Positions 1-12,401 of a DNA stretch of 64,000 nucleotides are shown here, one piece after another (within the stretch, counting starts at the first letter, position 1; the number at the start of each line of letters is the position of its first letter). The DNA lies in the NCBI GenBank assembly GCA_029204225.1, contig CM055096.1, positions 40,740,519 to 40,804,518 on the forward strand, read 5' to 3'. Made by a program: the position numbers and the translations under genes. The notes beneath the pieces are model-generated. The model was not told the origin of the DNA, did no database searches, and saw only the letters and a program-made list of their open reading frames with translations. The DNA comes from Diphasiastrum complanatum. Its lineage: Eukaryota > Streptophyta > Lycopodiopsida > Lycopodiales > Lycopodiaceae.

Positions 1-5
1 TCATC

Positions 6-660
6 ATGTCTTCTACTGATACTTCCCAGTCTCCGCACTATACTATCCATCGTGATGTCCCATCTGCAACGGACATCATGACTCTTTCTAGCACAAGCAT
101 GGTCACTCAGTGGATGACCCTTGCAGAGCCTCTACTTACTGCAATGGGTATTCATGAGAGAGCCTTTTCGGGTCGTATCAATATGGATTTCATCACTCTT
201 GCCTTCAGTACGTGTAAAGAGGAGAAATCCAAGTTTTATATCACCTTCTAGGGAGCCACACACAAAGTGCGCGTCACTGAGGCCGGACTTGCAGCTATAG
301 GAATCTCATCCGGTACGCAAGCCTCACCCAATCACAAGCACGCCAAACAGGCCATCAAGCCATACATTGACCTCACCAACGATTTGCACTGGACCAATGA
401 TGGCTACCTTCTGGAAGCCATCATTAAGCCTTCCATCCACGCAGCTGCCCAGCTGTTGAATCATTTCCTGATGGTTGGCAACCTCAAGAAAGATCGCATC
501 ACATCTCAAATCCTTCACAGGATAGTGGAGTCCCACACCAAGTTGGCCAAAGCCCCTCTTGAACCATATAACTGGTTCAAGATTGTTTCTGGTGAGCTCA
601 AGCGAGCTATTAAGGCCAATGCTAAGCAGCAGTTCACCGCTGGCTCTCTATTGTCCCTTA
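6..660 (+). other. Unrecognised coding-like block fused to copia sequence
   Basis: Two collinear open stretches (6-251 and about 258-660) are separated by a single in-frame TAG at 249-251. The predicted polypeptide is of mixed composition, with runs such as DLTNDLHWTNDGYLLEAI and a segment ending NLKKDRITSQILHRI. This loosely recalls the plant transposon-associated domain carried by some gypsy-type elements, but I cannot assign it firmly. The frame runs without a break into copia integrase sequence at about 661, so the join is probably an old rearrangement rather than a real fusion protein. The 5' end lies outside the window. It could also be a decayed host exon. Confidence 0.3.
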
Positions 661-2892
661 GGTGCATGATGGCCTATTCAAAGGCTGCAAGAGTGTTGTG
701 GGCTGAAGTAGTAGCTACAGCTGCTTACATTCAAAACAGCCCAGGTTTATTGCTCCTTACACAACACCACACGAATTATGGTGGGGTAGAAAACCCAATT
801 TGACTCATATTCAAATCTTTGGCTATGCAGCATATGCACATGTCCCTGTGTTGTAAAGTTACATTTACAAGCTTTACTTCCGGCGCCACCGACACCAGCA
901 TTGTCCCCGGCCCCAGCAGCGCTCCTGCAGCTTCCAGCGCCACTGGAAAGCTAAGTTGTGGTTCTCAGCTCCCTTTGGGATGCCTGCGCAACACCCTGAA
1001 AAGCTTCGAAAGAATCTTGATGAGAAAGCAGAACAAGGATATCTTGTAGGATATGACAATCATTCATCATACTACAGAGTCTATATGCCAGAGACAAACA
1101 CAGTGAAGACAGTCAGAGACGTCAAATTTGATGAGAGCAAAACAATGGCCAACAATGATCCTATCAGTTATGAAGTCCTTGGAAGATAGTACTATGATCT
1201 ACCAACTGTGACAGAGGGAGCAAAGGATGAACACTCAGATGAAGATGTTCGAGTCACACCTCATTCAAGCGACGAATTAGACGAAGAAAGATTCGCAAGC
1301 CAGCCTATTGCTACAACACCTGTAAACTAAAATGATTCCGAAACTAGCAGATCAGATAAAGACAAGAGCATCGTAGTACCAAAAGGATCTCCTAGAAGAT
1401 CGACAAGAGAACAAAGAGCACGAGCAAGATTTATGCCAGGCAACATAGCTTCTACGTCAGAGGAGTTTTGTGGATTCAGTGGAGAACCATAGACATTCGA
1501 GGAAGCAATTGAATGTCTAGAGAAGGACAAATGGATCCAAGCCAAGAATGAGGAGATGGAATCCATGAGGAAGGATGAGGTATGGACATTGCAGCCATTA
1601 CCAGATAAACGAAAGATTGTACAATGCAAGTGGGTATACAAGCTGAAGTATGGACCGAATGGAAATATTTCAAAGTATAAAGACAAACTTTTAGCGAAGG
1701 AGTTTACTCAGAGATATGGTATTGACTATGCTGAGACCTTCTCTCCTGTCATGAAACATTCGTCCCTACGCCTACTGTTTGCATATGCAGCTGCTTATGA
1801 TTTCAAGATTCACATCGTGGCTGAAAGACAACGTTCTTGCATGGTGAGCTAGATGAAGAAGTCTACATGGATCAGCCTCCAGGCTACATTTCGAATTCAC
1901 TTCCTACTTATGCATGCATAATGCACAGGAGTATCTACGGTCTGAAGCAATCAACATGACAATGGTATATGAAGAAAGATCAAGCCTTGAAATCTCTAGG
2001 ATTCAAGCCATTAATAGCTGATTCCAATGTTTATGTAAGAATTACAGATGGGAAGATCATCATTGTAGCTGTATATGTGGATGATACTCTGATACTCTAC
2101 AAAAGTGAAGAACTTATTGCTGAGGTGAAGTATGACATCTCGAAACATTTCGAGATTGTAGACCTAGGAGAAGCCAGACATTATCTTGGCTTACAGATTG
2201 ACAGGGACTATGAGGAAGGTAAATTGTACCTTCATCAGTTCAAATATACCCAGAAGATCTTAGAAGATTTCGGAATGATGAATTGCAAAGGAGCAAATAC
2301 TCCAATGCTTGCAGGAACAGTCTCGACGAATGAAGATTGTTCAAAGACTGAAGAAGAAAGAGAATTGATGCAGCATACACCATACAGGAAGCTGATCGGA
2401 TCACTAACGTATATTGCAAATAACACATGTCCTGACATTGCTTATGCCATGTTTAGGATGAGCCAATTCAGTACTAATCCAAGCTCAACTCATTGGAAGA
2501 TTTGCAAAACAAATCTTGCAATACCTTCAATTGACGAAGGATTTTGGATTGTGTTATTCTCGTGATGCAAGGTTCCAAATGCTTTCATACAGTGATGCTA
2601 GTTGGGCATCTCTCAAGGACGACTGTAAAAGTGTTGGCAAGAGGATGCACAATCACGTCAGGAACAACAATTCTCTAGTCAGCAAAAGACCATCATGGCT
2701 CAATCATCCTGCAAAGTAGAATACATAGAAGCAGCAAAGATGGCCAATGAAATCATTTGGCTCCAACAGTTCCTTGATGAACTAGGTGAAACAAGGAATG
2801 AACCTTTGATTTTGCATAGGGACAATACATCCGCAATACAACTGACAAAGGATTATGTGTTTCACTCAAAGACGAAACACATCATGTCGCTT
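661..2892 (+). pseudogene. Ty1/copia pol remnant (integrase end, RT, RNase H)
   Basis: The sequence reads in the order of copia pol. The integrase C-terminal part has LWAEVVATAAYIQN near 690-735 and GYLVGYDNHSSYYRVY near 1050-1090. Reverse transcriptase follows: CKWVYKLKY near 1625, DYAETFSPV near 1725, YVDD near 2073. RNase H has EYIEAAK near 2720 and FHSKTKHI near 2860. The frame is broken by shifts near 770, 1850, 1960 and 2510 and by stops such as 1186-1188, so it cannot give a working polyprotein. gag, protease and the catalytic part of the integrase are missing. A GC-rich insert sits inside the integrase end. Family assignment is secure from motif order. Confidence 0.85.
849..990 (+). 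other. GC-rich insert within copia integrase end
   Basis: About 140 bases rich in G and C interrupt the integrase end between the codons for AYAHVP and PEKLRKNLDEK. Read in frame the insert is rich in Ser, Ala, Thr and Pro. Its composition stands out against AT-rich surroundings. No terminal repeats or target duplication were found, so its origin is unknown. Confidence 0.45.
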
Positions 2893-2975
2893 TTCAGAAA
2901 AAGTCGACATTGTCGCATTACAGGAAAAGCTGACACTGTCGCATTTTGGAAAAAACCGACACTCTCGCTTTCAGG
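2883..2975 (+). repeat. Four imperfect 26-27-bp tandem repeats
   Basis: Four adjacent units share a core of the form TGTCGC(A/T)TTnnnGGAAAAA followed by ACCGACA-like bases. They start directly after the RNase H motif HSKTKHI, where the next conserved residues of copia RNase H should be. The repeats therefore replace the end of the pol gene. Confidence 0.6.
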
Positions 2976-2979
2976 TGTT

Positions 2980-2991
2980 GGAAAGAGGGGT
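2980..2991 (+). other. Candidate polypurine tract and 3' LTR start
   Basis: A purine run GGAAAGAGGGG ends at 2990 and is followed by TGTGAAGAAAG, the arrangement expected at the 3' end of a plus-strand LTR element. It lies about 100 bases past the last RNase H codons. No matching 5' LTR is in the window, so the LTR end cannot be fixed. Confidence 0.35.
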
Positions 2992-4170
2992 GTGAAGAAA
3001 GATAACTCGAAAAATAAATGAACACAAAAGAAGTGAACTTGAAACTCGAAAAAGAAATGAAAAATTGTTCGTGCGCAGTAAAATAAGCTATCTCACTCTT
3101 TCCTTAAGCATGATTATGCCTATCAGTCTTGAACAGAACATTAGTGATAGAAATCACGTTCGATCTGATTATGTAGCCAAACATTAACTATCAAAACATC
3201 AGAAAGATAATTTGTCACAAACAACTAGACAAATTATTAGTCACGAATTATTTGCGAAGAGCTAGACTAATAATCAATCGTAAAAAAACAAGACTAAATA
3301 TAAGTCGCGAACAACTAGACTAATAATAATTCGCGAAGAGCAAACTACCAGATTGAGTGATAAGAAAGTCAGACATAATGTAGAGAAGCATTGCAGTATT
3401 GACACAAATATGAATGCAGAACAAACAGAGCTGTAATCAGATTAAATATAACAAAATATACAGGTCAATAATCCAGGTGAGTACAAAACAATAGCGGACG
3501 TAACCGCGTGCTACACAACCTAATCACACAATCTGTAAAGGTGATTGACCTATTACTAACAATACATTTGGAAGAAAAAATCAATGCGCAAAAGCATCTA
3601 CAATGTCTACCTCTGATTATCAGTGATGTTTCGTTCTAATGCATTATTTGAATACGCAGATGGTATTCAATATATATACATAATTTTTATAGGTGTGCAA
3701 ATGAAAAAGGTACAAAAGTGGATGTGCTGTCTGTGGGAGATCATGGGTGGTTGTTGTCGTTGTCAATCTGATGGCACAGTGCATGGGATGAGCATGAGAA
3801 GGTCGTGACATCAGCCTTCGCCAAAAATTAACGTTGATGAAAATGCGAAAAACGTGACACTCTTACAAATGTCTTAAAAATTGATTTACAAGGTACTTTT
3901 TCTTTTCTATAAGGGCACCTTTGGCATTTGTAGGACACCTTTGGGATTTGTAGGGCAATGTTGTCTTTTTCGCCTGTCACAAATCATGTGTAACAACACA
4001 GTGTTGTTTTTTGGCCTGTGAAAATTTACTTGTATTTATGCAGATAGTCATGTTTTTTGCCTGTCTTATTTTATATGTAAATATGCAAACTATGTGACAA
4101 CACAAGTAAAATACACCAGCATAAATGGAGACAGATTAACATAGGATTTAGGAGAGTAAAGGAGATAAAT
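2992..4170. other. AT-rich stretch without a recognised gene
   Basis: No gene can be supported. The part 3190-3350 has repeated ACTAGAC and TCGCGAA-like words, and 3900-4080 has two copies each of CACCTTTGG(C/G)ATTTGTAGG and TTTTT(T/C)GCCTGT-type words. It probably holds LTR sequence of the flanking copia elements, one reading rightward from 2991 and one leftward from 4176, but the LTR borders could not be placed. Confidence 0.5.
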
Positions 4171-4175
4171 CCAAC

Positions 4176-4186
4176 ACCCCCTCTTA
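4176..4186 (-). other. Polypurine tract and 3' LTR start (minus copia)
   Basis: On the minus strand TAAGAGGGGG is followed by TGTTGGATTTATC, the standard polypurine tract and LTR start. It comes just after the end of a copia RNase H frame that contains DMVADIFTKAL. The LTR extends towards lower coordinates; its far end was not identified. Confidence 0.55.
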
Positions 4187-4885
4187 ATCTGGATCCGTGA
4201 ATGCCTTGATCTGCAGACTAAGCAATGCACAAAACTTGTTGTGTGCATTAACACGTAATGCCTTTGTGAATATATCTGCAACCATGTCCTGTGTTCTACA
4301 GTACATTAAGCTTACCTCCTTGTTGAGAACCTTGTCCCTGATGTAGTGATATCTAATTTCAATGTGCTTACTCCTAGAGTGAAATCTAGGTTGGCCGATA
4401 AGGCAATAGCACTCTAATTATCACAGAATATAACTGCTGGGCTGTACTGATTCAGACTAATGTCTGACAGTAAATTTCTCAACCAAAATGCTTTTTTAAT
4501 AGATTGAGAAGCAGCAATGTATTCTGCTTTTGTAGATGAAAGAGCGATAGAGGTTTAGGTCGGTAGCTACAACATATGATAGGAGGGCTCTGATCGATGA
4601 ATGCTTGACTACAGGACTAAAAGTCTCACTGTAGTCTATGTTGGAGATCTGAGTGAATCCTCATGCTACCAGTCTTGCCTTCCTTCGATCAATTACTCCA
4701 TTGGCATTATACTTGATCTTGAAGATCCATTTGCAATCAATGATATTGCAGCCAATAGGAACTTCGACTAATGACCACTTCTGGTTCTTGATCAGAGAGG
4801 AATACTCTTTGTCCATGGCTTCTCTCCAGAGATAAGAGTCTGGTTGGCTGAGTGACTCTTCAACTGTTGTCGGTTCCTGTATCAA
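4187..4885 (-). pseudogene. Ty1/copia pol with RT core deleted
   Basis: The minus strand starts in the RT N-terminal part (SLVEVPIGCNIIDCKWIFKI near 4750, then a reading of DYSETFSPVVKHS near 4620). Near 4560 it jumps straight to RNase H (STKAEYIAASQS near 4530, then RSKHIEIRYHYIRDKVL near 4350 in another frame, DMVADIFTKAL near 4270). The fingers-palm core of RT with YVDD is absent, so this is an internal deletion. At least one stop (near 4416) and one frame change are present. It ends at the polypurine tract at 4177-4186. It abuts another copia element at about 4890-4985, giving a nested or tandem arrangement. Confidence 0.8.
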
Positions 4886-4983
4886 GAGACATGACGATCA
4901 ATAAACATGCAGGATGAATCTTGAAATAGAAAGTCATTCACCAAGGAGACAATTGTGGACTTTAATTTCTGTCCCCCTTAAGG

Positions 4984-7860
4984 TCACGGTTGGTGCCTTG
5001 GTATCTTCATCAGGTTCAGCATGTCGAAGAACTTCTGATGCTTGATCTTGGAAAGCACTTTGATGAAGATGTTTGTGACAATTTCTGTTGTGGAGCAGTA
5101 TTGAAGGATCACTTGCCCTGAGAAAACTTTCCCCCGAATGAAATGACATTGGATTTCTATGTGTTTGGATTTGCCATGAAATATGGGATTCAATGACAGT
5201 GAAATACAACTCAAATTGTCACACAGAATGGTGGTAGCATTGAATTGAGTGTGATGTAAGTTTGTGAAGTAATAACTTGATCCATACAGCTTCTTTTGAA
5301 GCTTGACATGTTGCGATGTACTCTCTCTCTTTCGAAGAAAGTGCAATTGCTTTCTGCTTCCTTGAGTTCCATGAAATCGGTCCCCTTACCAGATGAAAAC
5401 AGGACCCGAAGGCAGATTTTCTGGTAGAGACCATTCCTCCCCAATCTGAGTCGGAGTAGCCTCGTAGGATGAGTGGGTCGATAGCATTTCCATCATTACA
5501 TAAAATGTGATCTAAACTTTACTGAATATATCTCATCACTCTCTTTAAGGCTTTTGTGTCGAGTACTTCACTATCAGAATCAGCACAAGTAGGTTTAGTC
5601 AATACTATACTTGAATCCATTGGAGTGTCAATTGGCTTGCAATCAGACATATGAAATTCTTCTAAAATGCCTTTTAGGTATGCATGCTGGCTAAGATAGA
5701 TCTTCTTCTAAGGTCTATTTCTAGTAATGTGAATTCACAACAAAGAATGCCCTCCTAAATCGGTCATGTCAAATTTCTTATAGATCACTCTTAATAGTGT
5801 GTAGAAGAGAAGTGTTGTTAGACAAGATAAATACATCATTTACGTAAAGAGCTATGTGAACTGAATTGGTGCCTATATGCTTTGAATAAACATTACAATC
5901 AGCTGAATTGTTTGCAAAACCCAATTGAATGAGATAAGAGTTGATCATATCGACCCATGCTCTTGCGACCCATTTTAGACCATAGATTTCTTTGTGCAGC
6001 TTGCACACTTTGTGCTCTTGGCCTTTGACTTTGAATCCTTTTGGTTGGAAGGTATACAGCTCTTCCTCAATGTTGCCATTGATAAATGTTGTCTTGACAT
6101 ACATTTGGTGCATTTCGAGGTCTTTTGCGGCTGCTAATGCAATCAGAGTCCTGATTGACTGCATCTTGACGACAGGACCGAAACTTGATAATCCACTCCT
6201 TGGACTTGAGTGAATCCTTTAGCCACAAAACGTGCTTTCCATTTAGCAATGAAACCATCAAAGTTGATCTTCTTCTTGAAGATTCACTTGTTGCCAATAA
6301 CTCTCTTGTGAGCGGAGAAGTCGACCAGTGTCCAGGTCTGGTTCATTAAAAATGAGTTGTACTCGCTTTCCATGGCTTTTTGTCAGTTCACAACATCCCT
6401 GGAGTTAATTGCTTTAGCTAGGGTCTTTGGTTCTTCTGATGAAGTCCAGAATGATTAAGGTGTATACCTCTCAGGAACTGTCCGAGTCCGTGAGGATCTG
6501 CGGACGTTTGGTTGACCAGGATGCGATGATGCTTCTTCTTGAATTTCTCTAGATCTGTTTGAGCTAGCTTGGTCTGGTCTAGTGATAGGTATTGCCGGCT
6601 ACTCGGCTTCTATAGCTGTAGTTGCAAGTTTTTTAGAAGAAACATTATTGTTGAAAGAATCCATGCTACGTAAAATAGGATGAAATGACATAGCATCGTT
6701 TATCGATGGTTGTTTGAAATCATAGTATGTATGTTCTTGAAATATTACATCCCTAGATACAAGTACTACATTGGTGGATGGATCATAAACTTTATAAGCT
6801 TTATGTTCATCAGGATAGCCAGTGAAAATACATTTATTTGTCCTATGATCCAGCTTCTTTCTAAGCTGTTTAGGAATGTGAAACATATACAACCAAAGAA
6901 TTTTAAATGGCTGATACTAAGTCTTGTGTCCATGCAAAACCTATAAGGAGTTTTGTTGTTGACGGCTTTGGTGCTGGATCTATTCTGTACGTAACAGGTT
7001 GTGGTAGTAGCTTCTGTTCAGAACTTTGCAGGTAGGTGCGCTTGATGTAGCATGGATCTGGCTGAGTTGAGAAGGGTTCAATTCTTCCTTTCTGCAATCC
7101 CGTTTTGTTGAGGTAAATAGGAAGTGGTGAATTGTCTTCTAATACCATGTTCAGCCATGTAGTCAAACATCTCGTTAGAGAGGTATTCATCGCGCCATCA
7201 ATTCGGAGTGCTTTGACTTTTGTAGACATTTGTGTCTCAGCCATGGCCTTGAATCTCTTCAAGCATTCAAAGGCTTCAGATTTGTGCTTAATGAACATGA
7301 CTGTAGACCATCTAGAATAATCATCTATTGATAGAATAGATTGCATCTCCTAAGCTATGTACAAGATCCAATACATGCTTTGTTTTGATGGAATGTGATT
7401 TGAGAAACTTGCTTCTAGAGTGTTTGCCATAGGAAAGATATCCTATCCAATGAAGACGAGAAATACAATCCATCAACTAAATTATTACAATGCATATAGG
7501 AAAGTGATCTTGTACTCACGTTTTCAAATCGACTATGCCATAGAATGGCAATGATCGTTTACACTTTCATGAGAGATACTAGCTAATGCAACTGAATTAG
7601 AGAGTACGTAAAGATTTACGACTCTAGTGCATGTAGTCAAAGTAGTATCTTCATCGAAGATTGTACACTACTCAGATGAGAAAGTAACAATGTAGACCTC
7701 ATCAGTCATCTTAGAAACTGCCAACATGTTATTTGACAATTGAGGTACGTGAAGAACATTGGTGACATAAATAGAAAGATCATTTTTGAACATGATCTTG
7801 ACTATCCCTTTGCCTTCCACATCTATGGTGCTTGAGTTACAAGCTAAGATTCACTGGCTA
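4984..7860 (-). pseudogene. Ty1/copia gag-pol remnant
   Basis: Reading from 7860 down: a pre-integrase region with VLHVPQLSNNMLAVSKMT (about 7770-7710), integrase core with DDYSRWSTVMF and VKALRIDGA (7330-7190), integrase end with TGYPDEHKAYKVYDP (about 6820), then RT (DLEMHQMYVKTTFINGNIEE near 6110, LYVNDVFIL near 5840). RNase H follows with CDNLSCISLS and HGKSKHIEIQCHFIRGKV (5220-5100). The RT active-site YVDD is changed to YVND. Many stops and shifts break the frame. A purine run CTTAAGGGGGAC at about 4970-4981 may be the polypurine tract. No intact LTR pair was found. Confidence 0.85.
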
Positions 7861-8209
7861 TGCTAGAAAGTAGGACTTAAGCTAGAAAGCAAGAAGAGAA
7901 TGCTTAAGGAGGCTAACTTAGGAGCAATCATCATAAACTGAATAAAGGAATACAATGCGTCCCTACTTATACCCTGTCCCTGAATCAAATAGATGATTCC
8001 AAAAAAGGGAGGGAAAAGGATTTGGAGAGAAAATAGTGCGCCCTCCCAATAGGAGGACCCCCACTCCAAATCAATGTGACCAAGTTCTAAAAATATGACC
8101 AAATAGGGCCCAAGGCCAGTATATGAATAAAAGGGGCCCTTAGGCCTGCTTATGCATAATAACAATAAAATAATGGATGCAGCGAATGTAATGAGCCAAG
8201 TCCATAACA
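7861..8209 (-). repeat. 3' LTR of gypsy element, with polypurine tract
   Basis: On the minus strand a purine-rich tract GCAGGGGAG (8210-8218) is followed by TGTTATGGAC at 8209. The likely LTR end is TTTCTAGCA at 7861, giving 349 bp with TG-CA ends. It has a TATAAGTAGGGACGC-like segment (about 7960) that could be the element's promoter region. No second copy was found near 13.1 kb, so the 5' LTR is lost or diverged. Confidence 0.6.
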
Positions 8210-8298
8210 CTCCCCTGCAGAAAAACAAAGCCCTCCATCGGCTAGCAAGCATAATGACTATCTAAAACAATAATGTAAGTATGCTTAAGACTGAAAAA

Positions 8299-11200
8299 TC
8301 ACGAACTAATGGAAATATTGATGGAGAGGACATAAGTCGTCACACCAGATACCCCAAAAGCATCATAACTATGTAAAGCAAGTACTAAGCAAACACGACA
8401 ATAAAGAATAGTCATAGCTAGCCGAATCATGAAGCAGAGGGAACATCTACAATGACATCTGTAGTAGAGGAGAGAAGCCATGAGGGCTCGAGCCTGATCT
8501 GCCAATAATGGTGTATGATAAAACACATCAATAGGCTCCCAAGTGGCCTCCTCAAGAGGATGACCATCCCACTGTACTAAAAACTGAACCTGCTTGTGAC
8601 ATCGATTGTACTGAAGGCGAACCTGATGGATGGCGGCTGGCAAAAAAAGGGAACAACTTGGCTCTGTAGGAGATGTGAGATCGCGAGGAGCATCATGCTC
8701 AATGGCAGCTCGTAACAGGCTAACATGAAAAATATCACAAGCTCGTGTAGAATCAGACAACTGTAACCGGTATATAACAGGGCTAAGGTGATCCAAGATA
8801 CAGTAAGGCCCATAATAGCGTGGTGCAAACTTCTCAGTAGAAGCGTGACCCTGAACAAAGTGATGACGTGCAAAGCGTAACCGAAGGTAAACCATATCAC
8901 CAACCTGAAACTCAACATGATGGCAATGACGATCAACAAAAGTCTGATAGCGCTGCTAAACATGCTGTAAGTGAGTAGTAGCCCTAGCAATAAGCTCACG
9001 AGCACAAGATAAAAAAGAAGCAATGGTAATTGGTGTATCATCAGGAGGAAGAGGCACCCCTGGCAAAAGTGGAGCATATCCATGAGCCAATAAGAAAGGT
9101 GAAACTCCAGTGCTGGTACTAACAGAGCTATTATAGCTATACTCTGCTAAACATAAATGCTGGTCCCAATCCTTCCCGGAAGGAGAAACAAAATGTCGAA
9201 GGTAATCCTCAAGGATCCGATTAAGGACCTCAGTCTACCCATCAATAGTAGAATAATAAGCAGTACCCATCAAAAGCTATACATCCAAAATACACATAAG
9301 CTCCATCCAGAATGTAGATGTAAACTTACTATCTCGATCAGATAGGATAGTATGTGGCATACCATGCAGGCAAAAAACATCTGATAGAAAAAGACGTGTG
9401 CATTGCTCAACTGTAATAGTACTGCATACCGGTATAAAGTGTGCCTGTTTCGAGAACCGATCTACTACCACCATACAAGAGTCATGACCACAGCGGGTAT
9501 GAGGAAGACCAAGGATAAAGTCCATAGAGATATTTGTCCACTGGCGATGAGGAATGGGCCAACTCTGGAGCAAACCAGCGGACTTAGCACTAGAGTATTT
9601 ATTATGGGCACAAAAAGGACAATCACGAATAAGATGGGCTAGCTCAAACTTCATGGATGGCCAATAGAAATTGTCTTTAAGACGTGCATAAGACTTTTGA
9701 AAACCAAAATGGCCACCAATAGGGGAAGCATGAGCATCACACAACAACTAAGAACAAATGGAAAGAGAACTGGGAATACATAAAGCACCCTAGTGGTATA
9801 AACGATCATCAACAATAGCCTGAACTTTCCGAGGATCAAGACGAATATGTCCACCACAAATAAGAAAATCCAAAAATTCAATTTCAGCCACGACAAAAGA
9901 ACATTTGGACAATTCGACGAACAATTGATGCTTAATAAGTAGTTCAAACACAAAAGATGTTTTACATGATCAGACAAAGAAGTACTAAAAACAAGAATGT
10001 CATCAAAATAAACTAAGACACAAACACCTAAAAGAGGACGTAAAATATTATTCATAGCATTCTGAAATGTCGGTGGACCATTCTGAACACCAAATAAAAG
10101 AACACAAAATTCATACAAATCCAAATGAGTACGAAAGGCAGTCTTATGCTCATCAGAAGGACGCATCCTAATTTGGTAGCATCCAGAACGTAGGTCAATC
10201 TTGGAAAAGATGGAAGAAGTGCCAAGCTGATAAAAAAGGTCATCCATGTGAGGTATAGGATACTGATAGTCAGCTTGTTTAAAGCATAATAGTCAATGCA
10301 AAGGCATTTGGTTCCATCTTTTTTGGCAACAAGGAGGACAAGAGCACCAAAAGGACTATGGCTAGGAATAATGAGGCCCTGACGTAAAAGGGAAGCAATT
10401 TGGAACTGGACCTCATCACGTTCATCTTTAGACATACAATATGGAGCATGAGAGGGTGGGGTAGCACTAGGAATAAGATCAATATAGTGGGTGACATCTC
10501 GTAATGGTGGCAGAGACATAGGTTCTAAAAAGACCACAGAATACTGATGCAATAAGTCAGAAATCATCTGAGGAAGAGGACCCATGGATGGAGTAGGAGG
10601 AGCAACAACTAATGTACTCTGAATGATAAAATGAGCTGCACCTTGAGCCTTTGGCAGGCTATGCATAAACTGCTTCCCGGTAACCAACTGATAGTCACCT
10701 TGGGAATCAATACCAGAAAGTAAATGATGTCGACCAGCATGTGCAAAAGACAATGTTTGCTGAGAAAGATCCACAACAACAGTACCAAGGGATGAAAACC
10801 AATCTGCACCAAGAATAATGTCATAGCGCTCTAGATGAATAATATAGAAATCTACCTGTCCAGAGAAGTCACCAATGCTATAGTCCAAGCCCTGAAACAT
10901 CTGAGAGCTGATAAAAGTATGTGAGCTAGCAACCTCGACACTGAGAGACTGTGTAGTAGAAATAGGTGTAGCACGAATCCTGGTGAAAATGTAACTACTA
11001 TTAAATGAGTGTGTACTGCCCGTATCCACCAAAGCAATATACTCTCGTCCCAAAATGCGAACACGTAACCAAATAGAACGAGGACCAGGACGCCTAGCCC
11101 AAGTAGCATAGGCAAGCTGCGCATGGCAAGCGGCAGAAGCAGGACCATCAAGAAGCGGGTCAGCCGACTCATCAATAGAACGTGGGTTAGGAGTATCAAG

Positions 11201-12401
11201 AATCTGGATATAAACATTAAAATCATCAGGAGTAAGAGCCTCATGGTAAAAAACAGCGGTAGGAGGACCATGAGTCTATCGACAATCACGGGCGAGATGA
11301 TCTGGACTCTTACAACGATAACAAAGGCGCTTTTGCTGAATCTCGACGAACTCTGCGGCTGAATAACAACGAACAAAGACAAGGCGAGGTGTAGAAAGAT
11401 GAGGGGGAATGGTATTAAAAGAAGCCAAAGTAGGAGAAGCAGTGGAAAGAGGGCGAGAAAAATGAGAAGAAGTGGACAACTCAAGATACTTATCCTATAG
11501 GGTAGTAGCCAGGGAGATAGCATCTGAGAGAGTAGGAGGCCAAAAAGAGGAAGCATCATATCGTAAGGAGCCTCTAAGGCCAACAATAAAACGTGAAATA
11601 AGTCTATAGGATGAAGATCAATAAAAAGGTAAGAAAGCTCAGTAAACTGATCAATATAAGTAGTCAAATGACTAGTACGGCGAAGACTACAAAACATATC
11701 ACGTTGGCGAACCAACCATTGTGGATCAATCATAGGCATACGAAGATCATGCCAAAAAGTAGGCCATATATGTAATCCCTCATGAGTAGGCTCAGAGCGA
11801 TAGACATGCCACCAAGTCTGAGCTCGACCATCTAAATGTAACGCAGCCAACTGCACTTTATGGGTTTCAGTCTTGGGATACATAAGAAAATAGGTTTCTA
11901 ACTTAGAGAACCAATTTTCCAAGATATTCCCATCAGATGAACCAGAATAAGTAGTAAGCTGGAATATGCGATCACAAAAATCACGAGCAAAATGAGGCTC
12001 ACTGAAAAAATAGAAGAAAGAAATCCTGGTGGTGTGGAGAGAAATCCAGGTGGTGGTACAGAAGACCCATAAGAACTAGCACTATATGAAGGGAGACCAA
12101 ACGTACTACCAAAAGCACCTCCTAAAGATGGAGATGGAGCAAGAGCAAACGTACTCAAAATAGGAAATAAAGGTGCTTTACCAGGACGATGAAGAATGTC
12201 TGGGGGGGTGGTATCCCCTCGTGGTAGGATAGTCTCAAGGCTAGAAAGAATACGATCAATACGACTCTCAAGCTGATCCATGCGGGAATCAATATGTGTA
12301 AAACGATCATCTAAAGAGCTCTGCGGAGGGTCTTCTGATGAAGAAGTTGCATAAAGACTAAGGAAGAGACAAAAACTTGAGGGAGAGGACGTTTTTGTCA
12401 C
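8299..12401 (-). pseudogene. Ty3/gypsy chromovirus gag-pol, RNase H deleted
   Basis: Reading from 12401 down: gag (VQLAALHLDGRAQTWW near 11850), CCHC zinc knuckle CYRCKSPDHLARDC (about 11322-11281), retropepsin with LVDTGSTHSF (about 11025) and DIILGADWF (about 10820). RT follows with KIDLRSGCYQIRMRPSDEH (about 10190) and VYFDDILVF (about 10010). Integrase has the HHCC finger H-H-CPFC (about 9700-9600), SMDFILGLP and SDRDSKF. A chromodomain lies at 8600-8500 (FLVQWDGHPLEEATWEPI). RT passes to the integrase finger with no RNase H between them (near 9790). Several frame changes make it non-functional. The chromodomain identifies the chromovirus branch, whose members are thought to use this fold to target chromatin. 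Confidence 0.88.

Noticed and set aside
2883-2975. CRISPR-like array
   Set aside because: Units are adjacent and imperfect with no unique spacers, inside a plant retroelement.
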